A stretch of DNA of 64,000 nt, from positions 1 through 64,000 of the forward strand of contig NZ_CP043661.1 of the NCBI RefSeq assembly GCF_014217565.1, in the 5' to 3' direction. This DNA comes from Kribbella qitaiheensis (GTDB lineage: Bacteria; Actinomycetota; Actinomycetes; Propionibacteriales; Kribbellaceae). This document shows, piece by piece, positions 44,388 to 53,039 of the stretch (the stretch's first letter is position 1; each line of letters begins with the position of its first letter). The position numbers were made by a program, and so were the translations under genes. Below the pieces are notes generated by a model, which saw only the letters and a program-made list of their open reading frames with translations, did no database searches and had not been told where the DNA came from.

Positions 44388-45046
44388 CGGCCGAGCACCT
44401 TCGTCATGTCCTTGACCGCCCGGGCGGCACCGAGCGGCGTACCGGTGACCTTGGAACGGCCCGAGCGTGGCAGGTAGTCGACCTCCACCTCGGCGATCCG
44501 CCAGCCTGCGTCGGCGGCGCGGACGACCGTCTCCAGCGGGTAGCCGGAGCGACGATCCACCAGTCCGAGGGCGAGCAGTGCCTCGCGGCGAGCGGCCCGC
44601 ATCGGTCCGAGGTCATGCAGCCGTACGCCGGTGCGCCGCCTGATCCGGCGGGACAGTTCGGCGTTGGCAAGGCGGAGGTGCCACGGCCAGACGTCTCGGG
44701 ACACAGGTCGGCGTCGGCCGAGCATCAGGTCCGCGCGCCCGGACAGGACCGGCGCGGTGACCCTTACGAGCTGGCGAGGATCGAGAGACGCGTCTGCGTC
44801 GAGGAAAGCGACCACTGGCGCCGTTGCGGCTTCCAAGCCGGCGTGGCAGGCAGCACCGTACCCGCGCACCTCACAGCTGACCACTGTGGCTCCTAGCCGT
44901 GCCGCGATCTCTGGTGAGCCGTCGGTGGAACCGTTGTCGACGACAACGGCACGGACGCCATCGGGGAGTCTGCCGAGTACCCATGGCAGGGCGGCGGCCT
45001 CGTCGAGGCACGGGAGGATGAGGTCGACTTCTACTGACTGCACCAT
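44384..45046 (-). CDS. glycosyltransferase family 2
   Basis: The 220-residue protein is a GT-A fold transferase. DLILPCLDEAAALPWVL and VVVDNGSTDGSPEIAARLGA bind the nucleotide, VAFLDADASLDP is the DxD metal site, and SGYPLETVVRAADAG with VEVDYLPRSGRSKVTG is the usual end of dolichyl-phosphate-sugar synthase-like members. It probably makes a polyprenyl-phosphate sugar used by the membrane glycosyltransferase two genes later. It is the first gene of this operon and is divergent from the response regulator at 45166. Confidence 0.88.
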   Translation of the reverse strand: MVQSVEVDLILPCLDEAAALPWVLGRLPDGVRAVVVDNGSTDGSPEIAARLGATVVSCEVRGYGAACHAGLEAATAPVVAFLDADASLDPRQLVRVTAPVLSGRADLMLGRRRPVSRDVWPWHLRLANAELSRRIRRRTGVRLHDLGPMRAARREALLALGLVDRRSGYPLETVVRAADAGWRIAEVEVDYLPRSGRSKVTGTPLGAARAVKDMTKVLGR

Positions 45047-45165
45047 TCGACGGTAGGGAAGTTCCCGCGGCTACTGGGCCGGAACGCGGCTACGGCTCGC
45101 TTACGGCGACTTCCCGACAGCTCTCTGTGGCGCTTGGCGGTGGCTGGAAGATCTAGGCTCGTGCC

Positions 45166-45864
45166 GTGGCTACTCGTGTTCTAGTGGTGGACGACGACCC
45201 GACGGTGTCGAACGTGGTTTCTGCGTACCTGACCAAAGCCGGGTATGAGGCCCGCGTGGTGGCCGACGGCGTACTGGCGCTCGAGGTCTGGCAGCAGTGG
45301 AAGCCCTCGGTCGTAGTACTGGATGTGATGCTGCCTGGTCTGTCGGGCCTGGACGTCCTGCGCCGGATGCGTGCGGCCGATGACGGTGCCGCCGTGATCA
45401 TGTTGTCCGCTCGCGGTGAGGAGGAGGACCGGCTTGTGGGGTTGGAGGTCGGCGCCGACGATTACGTCGTGAAGCCGTTCAGCCCTCGCGAGCTGACCCT
45501 TCGGGTGCAGGCGATGCTGCGCCGGGAGGAACGCCTGGGTGGTGTGGATCTCACCCCGACCAAGCTGACCGCTGGGCCGATCACTGTCGACACAGCTGCT
45601 CGTACTGCGTTCCTGGCTGACGCTGAGCTGTCACTGACGCACCGCGAGTTCGACCTGCTCGCCTTCCTCGCCGCGCATCCCGGCAAGGCCTACACGAAAG
45701 CGGAGCTGCTCCGCCGGGTCTGGGGCTGGGACTTCGGCGACTCGTCGACGGTGACCGTGCATGTGCGCCGGCTGCGGGAGAAGATCGAGGTCGACCCGTC
45801 CGATCCGCAGCTAGTGCTGACGGTGCCGCGCACGGGCTACCGGTTCGCAGGGGAGGCCGAATGA
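45166..45864 (+). CDS. OmpR-family response regulator
   Basis: The 232-residue protein begins at GTG 45166. The receiver has VVDDDPTVSN, the acceptor Asp in VVVLDVMLPGLSG and the Lys in DYVVKPFSP. The winged helix has LTHREFDLLAFLAAHPGKAY and VHVRRLREKIEVDPSDP. Its stop overlaps the kinase start (ATGA at 45861). It is divergent from the envelope glycosyltransferase operon, which makes control of that operon plausible. Confidence 0.92.
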   Translation: MATRVLVVDDDPTVSNVVSAYLTKAGYEARVVADGVLALEVWQQWKPSVVVLDVMLPGLSGLDVLRRMRAADDGAAVIMLSARGEEEDRLVGLEVGADDYVVKPFSPRELTLRVQAMLRREERLGGVDLTPTKLTAGPITVDTAARTAFLADAELSLTHREFDLLAFLAAHPGKAYTKAELLRRVWGWDFGDSSTVTVHVRRLREKIEVDPSDPQLVLTVPRTGYRFAGEAE

Positions 45865-47021
45865 ACCGCGACACGATGACCATCCTCACGCTGACCACGC
45901 TGTCGACGTTGGTGGTCGCGGCGATCGGTGGCGCGATCTTGTGGCAGTTCCGGCGCCGCTCGGTGCGGATCACCATGATCGTGGCTGCGCTCGCGCCGAT
46001 GGCTGCCGCGCTTGCCGCCGTGCTGCAGAGCGTGCGGGCAATGTTCATCTCGCAGCACGACTCGCTGGTGGTGCTGTGGACTCTGGCGTTCTCGGCGCTG
46101 CTGGGGCTCGGGATGTCGGTGCTGCTGGGTCACTGGATCACTGCAGGGTCCCGAGACATCGAGCGTCGCTTGCGGCACCTCGGCACGTCGTACGAGCCTG
46201 CTGTGGCCGGTAGTAAGGGCAGCGTGCCTCTGGAGCTGTCTGCACTGACCGACGAGCTGGAGATGACTCGTAAGCGGCTGGCGGCCTCGTCCCAACGCGA
46301 GCGTGCTCTGGAGGCCAGCCGGCGGGAGCTGGTCGCCTTCATGTCCCACGACCTCCGTACGCCGCTCGCCGGGTTGCGGGCCGTCTCCGAGGGCTTGGAG
46401 GACGGGGTCGTCGACGACGTCCCCGGGGCGCTTCGGCAGATGCGCACCACGGTTGACCGGATGACCGGGTTGGTGGACGACCTGTTCGAGCTGTCCCGGT
46501 TGTCGGCCGCACCGCCGCCGCGTCGACGGTCCGCGGTGAGTCTGCGGGAGTTGGCCGAGGACGTGGCAGGGGAGACCTGTGAGCACGCGCGCTCGGAGGG
46601 CGTGAAGTTGACGGTGAACATGCCTGATGACGACGACCGGCTCGCGGTGCATGGTGATGCGGACGAGCTGACCCGAGCGGTGACGAACCTGGTCGGCAAC
46701 GCGATCCGGCACACCGAATCCGGCGGAACCGTGCAGCTGTCGGTAGATCGCGAGTCCGACGGCCGAGTCCGGCTGGCCGTGACCGACGGCTGTGGCGGCA
46801 TCCCCGACGACGACCTGGAGCGAGTCTTCGACATCGGCTGGCGAGGCGACGAACAACGCACCCCGGCCAACGCTTCAGTCAACAGCAGCGGTGGCGGCCT
46901 GGGCCTGGCCATCGCCCGAGGCGTGGTCGAATCCCACGAAGGCACCATCGCAGTAACCAACGTCACCGGCGGCTGCGCCTTCCAGATAGACCTCCCCCCA
47001 GTCCCAGCCACCGCCCCGTAG
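45861..47021 (+). CDS. sensor histidine kinase
   Basis: The 386-residue protein has three hydrophobic helices in its first 95 residues with no large external domain, and a short linker. The HisKA domain has the phospho-acceptor in AFMSHDLRTPLAGLRAV. The ATPase domain has GNAIRHTESGG, VTDGCGGIPDDDL and SGGGLGLAIARGVVESHEG. It would phosphorylate the regulator encoded just before it. The missing sensor domain suggests membrane stress or lipid sensing. Its stop is at 47019-47021 and the 89-base repeat array starts directly after it. Confidence 0.92.
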   Translation: MNRDTMTILTLTTLSTLVVAAIGGAILWQFRRRSVRITMIVAALAPMAAALAAVLQSVRAMFISQHDSLVVLWTLAFSALLGLGMSVLLGHWITAGSRDIERRLRHLGTSYEPAVAGSKGSVPLELSALTDELEMTRKRLAASSQRERALEASRRELVAFMSHDLRTPLAGLRAVSEGLEDGVVDDVPGALRQMRTTVDRMTGLVDDLFELSRLSAAPPPRRRSAVSLRELAEDVAGETCEHARSEGVKLTVNMPDDDDRLAVHGDADELTRAVTNLVGNAIRHTESGGTVQLSVDRESDGRVRLAVTDGCGGIPDDDLERVFDIGWRGDEQRTPANASVNSSGGGLGLAIARGVVESHEGTIAVTNVTGGCAFQIDLPPVPATAP

Positions 47022-47022
47022 G

Positions 47023-47378
47023 TCGCCTCAGCTACCTGCCCAACTGCAACCACCCGCGCGCTCAGCTGTCGGCCCCACTCCGCAGTAGCCTCAGCCACAG
47101 ACCGCTTCAGCTACTCGCCCACCCCGCAGTAACCGCAACCACCCGCGCGCTCAGCTGTCCGCCCCACTCCGCAGTAGCCTCAGCCACAGACCGCTTCAGC
47201 TACTCGCCCACCCCGCAGTAACCGCAACCACCCGCGCGCTCAGCTGTCGGCCCCACTCCGCAGTAGCCTCAGCCACAGACCGCCTCAGCTACTCGCCCAC
47301 CCCGCAGTAACCGCAACCACCCGCGCGCTCAGCTGTCCGCCCACTCCGCAGTAGCCTCAGCCACAGACCGCCTCAGCT
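47023..47378. repeat. 89-base tandem repeat, about four copies
   Basis: The unit starts CCGCTTCAGCTACTCGCCCA and recurs at 47102, 47191, 47280 and, in part, 47368, with a shorter first copy from 47023. Periods are 89, 89 and 88 bases. Copies alternate between GTCGGCCCC and GTCCGCCCC. The array fills the gap between the convergent kinase and epimerase genes, and the epimerase stop (47373-47375) lies in its last copy. It is not a CRISPR because there are no variable spacers. Confidence 0.95.
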
Positions 47379-48395
47379 GTTGAGCAGGTCCGTGATGCCT
47401 GTTCTCAGGTCGTAGTCGGGCTTCCAGTGGAGGGTTTCCCGGAGACGCTCGGACGACGCCGTGATGTGCCTGACGTCGCCAAGGCGGTAGTCACCCGTGA
47501 CGACGGGCGCGGGACCGCCGTACGCGCGGGACAGCTCTTCGGCCAGATCACCGATCGTCCGGACGGTCCCGCTGCCCACGTTGTACGCCGCGAACTGCGG
47601 ATGGTCACCCAGCGCGCCGGCAGCCGCAGTCACCGCAGTAGCCACATCGCCGACATGGACGAAATCGCGCCGCTGCCGACCATCCTCGAACACCCGCGGC
47701 GCCTCGCCCCGCTCCAACGCGGAGCGGAACAGAGCAGCAACCCCGGCGTACGGCGTATTGCGCGGCATCCCCGGCCCGTACACATTGTGGAACCGCATCG
47801 CCGCAACCCGCCCACCCGTCTCGCGGCACCACGCGACCGCCAGGTGCTCGCCATTGAGCTTGGTGGCGGCGTACGTGTTGCGCGGGTCGGTCGGCGCGGT
47901 CTCGTCAACCAATCCGGGCCGCAGCGGATCACCACAGAACGGACAAGGCGGCTCGAACTGCCCACCCTCCAGGTCCTGCACCCGCCGAGGACCGGGCGCG
48001 ACGACACCATGCCGATCGCACTCGTACCGGCCTTCGCCGTACACGACCATCGAGCTCGCGTAGACCAGCTGACGCACCTTCCGCCGACCCATCGCGCGGA
48101 GCAGCACCGCCGTACCGAGGCTGTTGCTGCTGACGTAGTCGTCCATGTCGTCGAGATCGACACCCAACCCGACCTTCGCCGCCAGATGCACGACCTTGTC
48201 GACCCCGTCCAACGCCCGGTCGACGACCTCGGCGTCACGGATGTCGCCGACGATCAACCCGTCCAGCGCGGGCGGATTCTGATGGACATCCGCACGGAGG
48301 GAGTCGAGTACGACGATGTCGTGGCCCTCGGCAACCAGTTGGCGGTGGACGTGTTGCCCGATGAAGCCGGCGCCGCCGGTCAGCAGGATTCTCAC
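47373..48395 (-). CDS. NAD-dependent nucleoside-diphosphate-sugar epimerase
   Basis: The protein of 340 residues is an extended short-chain dehydrogenase: LLTGGAGFIGQHVHRQL binds NAD, LVYASSMVVYGEG and TYAATKLNGEHLA hold the catalytic Ser/Tyr/Lys, and RFHNVYGPGMP follows. An unusual insertion contains a Cys pair, PPCPFCGDPLRPG, that may bind zinc. I set the start at GTG 48395, where GTGA overlaps the stop of the phosphorylase gene. It probably makes an activated sugar for the nearby glycosyltransferases. Confidence 0.88.
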   Translation of the reverse strand: MRILLTGGAGFIGQHVHRQLVAEGHDIVVLDSLRADVHQNPPALDGLIVGDIRDAEVVDRALDGVDKVVHLAAKVGLGVDLDDMDDYVSSNSLGTAVLLRAMGRRKVRQLVYASSMVVYGEGRYECDRHGVVAPGPRRVQDLEGGQFEPPCPFCGDPLRPGLVDETAPTDPRNTYAATKLNGEHLAVAWCRETGGRVAAMRFHNVYGPGMPRNTPYAGVAALFRSALERGEAPRVFEDGRQRRDFVHVGDVATAVTAAAGALGDHPQFAAYNVGSGTVRTIGDLAEELSRAYGGPAPVVTGDYRLGDVRHITASSERLRETLHWKPDYDLRTGITDLLNS

Positions 48396-49237
48396 CAGAG
48401 GTCCACGGCGGCCGTGCCGTCCAGCGAATGCCGGCACTCGCAGTCTTCCGCGGATTTGGGCAACTGCCCGATCACCTCGGCCAGCAGGTCCTTGAGTCGC
48501 TCGATGCTCCGGCCGAACACCGCGAACACCTCCGCCTGCGTCACGCCCTCACCGGCGGCGATCCCGGCGTCGTGATCTGTCACCACGGCGACAGAGGTGT
48601 AGCAGAGCGCCAGCTCCCTAGCGATCGAGGCTTCCGGCGCGCCGGTCATCCCTACGACCGACCACCCTTGCTCGGCGTGCCAGCGCGACTCGGCCCGAGT
48701 CGAGAACCGCGGCCCGTTGATCACCACCATCGTTCCGCTCGCCACCACCCGACCCGGTTCCACGTCGCGGAGCGCCCTCGCGTCCTCGGTCACCGCGGCC
48801 AGATGTTGGTTGCCGGCGGCAATCACGGCAGCGCGGCCGACGGCGCAGTACGGGTCGGCGGGGGAGACGTGGACGACGGGGCGCCCGTCGGCGTACACGG
48901 TGTGTTTGCGGCCCCAGGTGCGGTCGACGTACTGGTCCGGGACGACGAACGTGCCGGGGGTCAGCTCAGCCTTGAGCGAGCCGACGGCGCACGGTGCGAG
49001 GACCTGCCGTACGCCGAGTTCGCGGAGCGCCCAGAGGTTCGCGCGGTAGTTCACCTGGTGGGGTGGGAAGCGGTGGTCCGCGCCGTGTCTGGGGATGAAC
49101 GCGACCTCGCGACCGTTGACCTCGCCCACCACTGGTGGTTCGCTCGGCCGCCCGAAGGGGGTGTCGAGCTCGACCGGCCGCGCGCCGGACAGGAACGAGT
49201 AGAAGCCGGATCCACCGATCACACCGATTTCTGCCAT
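48392..49237 (-). CDS. mtnP: S-methyl-5'-thioadenosine phosphorylase
   Basis: The protein of 281 residues is a trimeric purine-nucleoside phosphorylase relative. It has IGVIGGSGFYSF with the phosphate-binding Ser, FIPRHGADHRFPPHQVNYRA, VLAPCAVGSLKAEL, VINGPRFSTRAESRW and VVGMTGAPEASIARELALCY. It splits methylthioadenosine with phosphate to adenine and methylthioribose 1-phosphate, the first step of methionine salvage. Related enzymes use inosine or adenosine, and the specificity is not certain. ATG 49237 gives the family length; the long upstream frame reads through the GC-rich repeat array and is not coding. Confidence 0.88.
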   Translation of the reverse strand: MAEIGVIGGSGFYSFLSGARPVELDTPFGRPSEPPVVGEVNGREVAFIPRHGADHRFPPHQVNYRANLWALRELGVRQVLAPCAVGSLKAELTPGTFVVPDQYVDRTWGRKHTVYADGRPVVHVSPADPYCAVGRAAVIAAGNQHLAAVTEDARALRDVEPGRVVASGTMVVINGPRFSTRAESRWHAEQGWSVVGMTGAPEASIARELALCYTSVAVVTDHDAGIAAGEGVTQAEVFAVFGRSIERLKDLLAEVIGQLPKSAEDCECRHSLDGTAAVDLW

Positions 49238-49310
49238 ACCTCTGACCCTAGAAGCCGAAAACGCCGCGACTACGCGATTCGCCGACACCGTCAGCAGCCC
49301 GTAATCGCCC

Positions 49311-49755
49311 CGGCCCGTACCGGAGTCGGTGGTTCCCTCCGCCGCTGGGGGTTCCCCCACTGGTGTGCGAGTGGGGGAACCCCCAGGGGGAGGGGGGAAC
49401 CCCAGGAGGGAGGGGGAACCACCCGCTTCGGCTGAGCGGGTGGTTCCCTCCGCGGAGGGGAGCCCCGGCCCGTACCGGAGTCGGTGGTTCCCTCTGCGGC
49501 TGGGGGTTCCCCCACTGGTGTGCGAGTGGGGGAACCCCCAGGGGGAGGGGTGAACCCCGGGAGGGAGGGGGGGACCACCCGCTTCGGCTGAGCGGGTGGT
49601 TCCCTCCGCGGAGGGGAGCCCCGGCCCGTACCGGAGTCGGTGGTTCCCTCTGCGGCTGGGGGTTCCCCCACTGGTGTGCGAGTGGGGGAACCCCCAGGGG
49701 GAGGGGTGAACCCCGGGAGGGAGGGGGGAACCACCCGCTTCGGCTGAGCGGCTGG
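49311..49755. repeat. 155-156-base tandem repeat with nested hairpins, 2.8 copies
   Basis: CGGCCCGTACCGGAGTCGGT starts copies at 49311, 49466 and 49622; the last is incomplete. Each full copy holds three dyads. In the first copy they are 16-base perfect arms at 49346-49361 and 49370-49385, 12-base arms at 49416-49427 and 49435-49446, and CCCTCCGCGGAGGG at 49446-49459. The array lies between the divergent phosphorylase and LemA-like genes. The bases from 49238 to 49310 hold nothing that I recognise. Confidence 0.95.
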
Positions 49756-49771
49756 ATGGTCGAATGGGGGC

Positions 49772-50257
49772 GTGCAGGCGTACTGGGTGCTGGTGGTGGT
49801 GGGAGGTCTGCTGTTGTTGCTGGGCGCCTACCTGAGCTGGACTGCGGGCAGGTTGGATCGGCTGCATCACCGGGTGGCGACCGCGCGAGCCTCGTTGGCG
49901 ACAGAGCTGGCGCGGAGGTCTGCACTGGTCGCGGAGCTCGCCGGTAGCGGGGTACTCGATCCAGCGTCGTCCCTGCTTCTCCTGGATGCGGCACATCGAG
50001 CCCGAACAGCCGAGACCGAGGACCGTGAGCAGTGTGAGTCGGTCCTGAGCAGAGCAGTCGCTGCGACGGCTACCGACATCGAGCCGTGGTCCGTCGAGCT
50101 AGGGGTCGCTATGCGGCGGGTGCAGATGGCCCGGCGGTTCCACAACGACATAGTGGTGTCGACGCGGAACCTGCGTACCCGGCGCCTGGTCAGGTGGTTC
50201 CGGCTGGCCGGACATGCCCCACTGCCGTGCACAATCGAGCTGGAGGATGGCAGCTGA
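49772..50257 (+). CDS. LemA-like single-pass membrane protein
   Basis: The 161-residue protein begins at GTG 49772 with one membrane helix (VLVVVGGLLLLLGAYLSW). A long helical region follows, with LHHRVATARASLATELARRS and SALVAELAG, as in LemA proteins, and a second helical bundle to the end. LemA functions are not settled. It ends one base into the sigma factor gene (TGATG at 50255-50259), so the two are coupled, and it might serve as a membrane partner of that sigma factor. Confidence 0.65.
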   Translation: MQAYWVLVVVGGLLLLLGAYLSWTAGRLDRLHHRVATARASLATELARRSALVAELAGSGVLDPASSLLLLDAAHRARTAETEDREQCESVLSRAVAATATDIEPWSVELGVAMRRVQMARRFHNDIVVSTRNLRTRRLVRWFRLAGHAPLPCTIELEDGS

Positions 50258-51243
50258 TGACTGTGACCGAGGAGGCGTTCACTGAACAGGTGGAGCGACA
50301 CCGGCACGAGCTGCGCGTGCACTGCTACCGGATGCTCGGCTCGTTCGACGAGGCCGAGGACATGGTGCAGGAGACCTTCCTGCGCGCATGGCGGCGGCGG
50401 ACGGACTTCGAGGGCAGGTCCAGCTTCCGTGCCTGGCTGTACCGCATCGCCACCAACGCCTGCATCGATGAGACCCGTCGTCCGCAGCGGGTGCTGCCGC
50501 ATCAGCTCGAGCCTGCGTCCTTCCCGACCACAGCAGTGCCCGCGCGGGAGGACTTGCCCTGGCTGCAGCCGTTCCCCGACGTACTGCTCGACCGGGCGGA
50601 GGAACCCGACGCCGAAGCCGTACGGCGGGAGACGATCGAGCTGGCGTTCCTGATAGCCATCCAGCACCTCCCGGCGCGGCAGCGCGCAGTACTGATCTTC
50701 AGGGACGTGCTCGGCTGGTCAGCCAAGGAGACTGCCGAAGCAACAGACCTGACAGTGGCAGCCGTGAACAGCGCGCTGCAACGAGCCAGGCCCGTACTGC
50801 GGGAGCAGTTGCCGGAGCGAAGGATGGAGTGGGCGCCGTCGCAGGACCCGTCGACGGCCGAGAAGCTGCTGCTGGCGAAGTACATGGAAGCCTGGGAGCG
50901 GGCGGATCCGGCAGCGATCGCCGCGTTGATGCACGAGGATGTGCGGATCACCATGCCGCCGTGGCCGTTCTGGTTCCAGGGCCGTGCCGATGCCCACCGC
51001 ATCATGGCGGCGAACCTCGAGCCGACCGGCATGGCCTACCGCGGCCATTGGCAGTTCCTGCCGGTCGGCATCAACCGCCAGCCCGCGCTGGCCGGCTACC
51101 TCCGCAAGCCCGGCGACACCCTGTACCTGCCGTTCGGCGTCGACGTCTTCCGGGTCGAGAACGGACTGATCGCCGAAATGACCGCCTTCGAGATCACCGA
51201 CTTCCCCCGCTTGGGGCTTCCCGATCACTTGGCGTCGGCGTAG
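50257..51243 (+). CDS. ECF sigma factor with SnoaL-like C-terminal domain
   Basis: The protein of 328 residues is a SigG/SigJ-type ECF sigma factor. Region 2 (about 10-80) has RVHCYRMLGSFDEAEDMVQE and FRAWLYRIATNACID. Region 4 (about 130-190) has QHLPARQRAVLIFRDVLGWS and TVAAVNSALQRARP. The remaining 130 residues form a SnoaL-like domain (KYMEAWERADPAAIAALMHE, FWFQGRADAHRIM) that regulates such sigma factors in place of a classical anti-sigma. ATG 50257 overlaps the LemA-like stop. Its end overlaps the DNA polymerase gene convergently. Confidence 0.9.
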   Translation: MTVTEEAFTEQVERHRHELRVHCYRMLGSFDEAEDMVQETFLRAWRRRTDFEGRSSFRAWLYRIATNACIDETRRPQRVLPHQLEPASFPTTAVPAREDLPWLQPFPDVLLDRAEEPDAEAVRRETIELAFLIAIQHLPARQRAVLIFRDVLGWSAKETAEATDLTVAAVNSALQRARPVLREQLPERRMEWAPSQDPSTAEKLLLAKYMEAWERADPAAIAALMHEDVRITMPPWPFWFQGRADAHRIMAANLEPTGMAYRGHWQFLPVGINRQPALAGYLRKPGDTLYLPFGVDVFRVENGLIAEMTAFEITDFPRLGLPDHLASA

Positions 51244-52881
51244 CACTCGACGATGGCGGTGTCGAAGGGGAAGCGGGTCGGGGTCTCGCCGAAGGTGATC
51301 CGGCCGGCCAGGTCACTCGCGGGCCTGGATCGCCGCGGCGACCTGATCGGCCTCGTCGGCGGGGCAGTGCACGATCACCTCGTCGTGCTGGAAGAACACC
51401 AGCTCGGCCTTCAGCGTGGTGATCGACTGGCGGAGCGCGGCCATCATCAGCAGGGCCCAGTCGGCGGCACTGCCCTGGACCACGAAGTTCCGGGTGAAGC
51501 GGCCGCGGGCGCGGGCCCGGCGGCTGTCCTGCTGCGGCTCGTCGATCGGTGGACCTTCGAGCAGCGCGGCGTCGATCGGGGCGCCGTCGGGCGGACAGGT
51601 GCGCCCGAGCCAGGTCCGCACCAGCTTGCCCTCCTCGCCGGCCCGCGCGGCGTCATCGACGTACGCGACGGCCTTGGGGAACCGCTTCCGCAGCGCGGCC
51701 AGGTTCTGCAGCCCATCACCTGACGTCTGCCCGTAGACAGCGCCCAGTACTGCGAGTTTGGCCATCGCGCGATCGCCCGAGAACGCCTTGTCCGAGACGG
51801 CTTTGTAGAGGTCTCCCGCGCTGCCCGCGACCTCCATCAGCCCCGGATCGCGCGAGATCGCCGCCAGCACGCGCGGCTCCATCTGGGCGGCGTCGGCGAC
51901 GACCAGCCGCCAGCCGGGATCGGCCACCACGGCCCGGCGGATGACCTTGGGGATCTGCAGCCCGCCACCGCCGTTCGTGATCCAGCGCCCGGACACCGTG
52001 CCACCCGGAACGAAGCCTGGGCGGAAGCGGCCGTCGTGGACCCAGTCGTTCAGCCAGGTCCAGCCGTTGGCGGTGTAGATCCGGTAGAGCTTCTTGTACT
52101 CGATCAGGGGCTCGACGGCCGGGTGGTCGATGTTCTGCAGCTCCCACCGGCGGGTCGAGGTCAGCTGGTGGCCGGCCTGCTTGAACGCCTTCAGCACGTC
52201 GGCCGGCAGATCCGGCCGCACCCGTCGGCCGAAGGCGGTCGACACCTGGTCGGCGAGCTCGGTCAATCGGCGCGGCTCGCCACCGCCCGCGAACCGCTCA
52301 CCCAGCAGCTCGCTCAGCAAGGCCCGATGCGCGTCCGCGCTCCACGGCAGGCCGGCGCGGTCCATCTCGGCCGCGATGAGCCAGCCGGACGACTCCGATG
52401 CCGTCAGCAACCGCATCCGGTCCGGGAACTCGGCCTCCTGGTGGCGCCGCAGTTGATCGGCGTACACCCGCAGGAGCGCCTCGAACGCGACCGGCTCGGC
52501 TTGGATCTCGAACAAAGACGACTGCTCGCCCGGATCGACTCCACGCAGCGGTGGATCGGCAGGAATCGGGCCGCCGGACAACCGCGCCCACGCAGCCGCG
52601 GCCGAGTGCGGCTCGCCGAGGCGTCCCGCATGCCCGAGCAAGAGGGTCTCGCTGTTCTCGATGTCGTAGCAGCGCTCGACCCGTACTCCGGCAGCCAGCA
52701 GCCGCGGGTAGATCTCCGAGCTCGACCGCCACACCCACCGACTCACCTGCGGACGCGACCCAACAGCTGCCGCCAGGTCGGGCTCGTGCAGCACCTCGCC
52801 GGCCGGCTGACCGTCCGGATGCAGGGCGACGAGAACCGCCCCGCCACCCTCCTCCGGCGCCACCGCCCACCGCTCGTCCAT
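51225..52881 (-). CDS. family A DNA polymerase with 3'-5' exonuclease-like N-terminus, frameshifted at its end
   Basis: From ATG 52881 (an in-frame ATG at 52911 is possible) the protein has a degenerate exonuclease-like part (1-180) and a family A polymerase domain. Motif A is VVADAAQMEPRVLAAISRDP, motif B AMAKLAVLGAVYGQTSG and motif C FFQHDEVIVHCP. The frame stops early at 51313 after IQARE. One base removed in GCCCGCGAGTG near 51325 restores the family ending ASDLAGRITFGETPTRFPFD and a stop at 51225-51227. The shift only affects the last 30 residues. It may be a sequence error, or a real change just after motif C. Confidence 0.82.
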
Positions 52882-53039
52882 ACCCCGAATCCTCACACCT
52901 GCCGCCGACATTTCCGCGACCCCTTCCACCCGCCCTCCTCGCCGCCATTCCGTGAGCCTCCCCGCCCCGCCTTCCCGCCGACTCCGTCAGCTGTAGGTGG
53001 GGTGGCTCCCTGTGAGGCCAGTGGTGGGAGACTGGACTT

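Noticed and set aside
47023..47378. Possible CRISPR array or coding repeat
   Set aside because: The 89-base units have no spacers, and frames through them contain stops.
49238..49996. N-terminal extension of the MTA phosphorylase through the repeat array
   Set aside because: It translates the hairpin repeat into Pro/Ser-rich text; ATG 49237 gives the normal protein.
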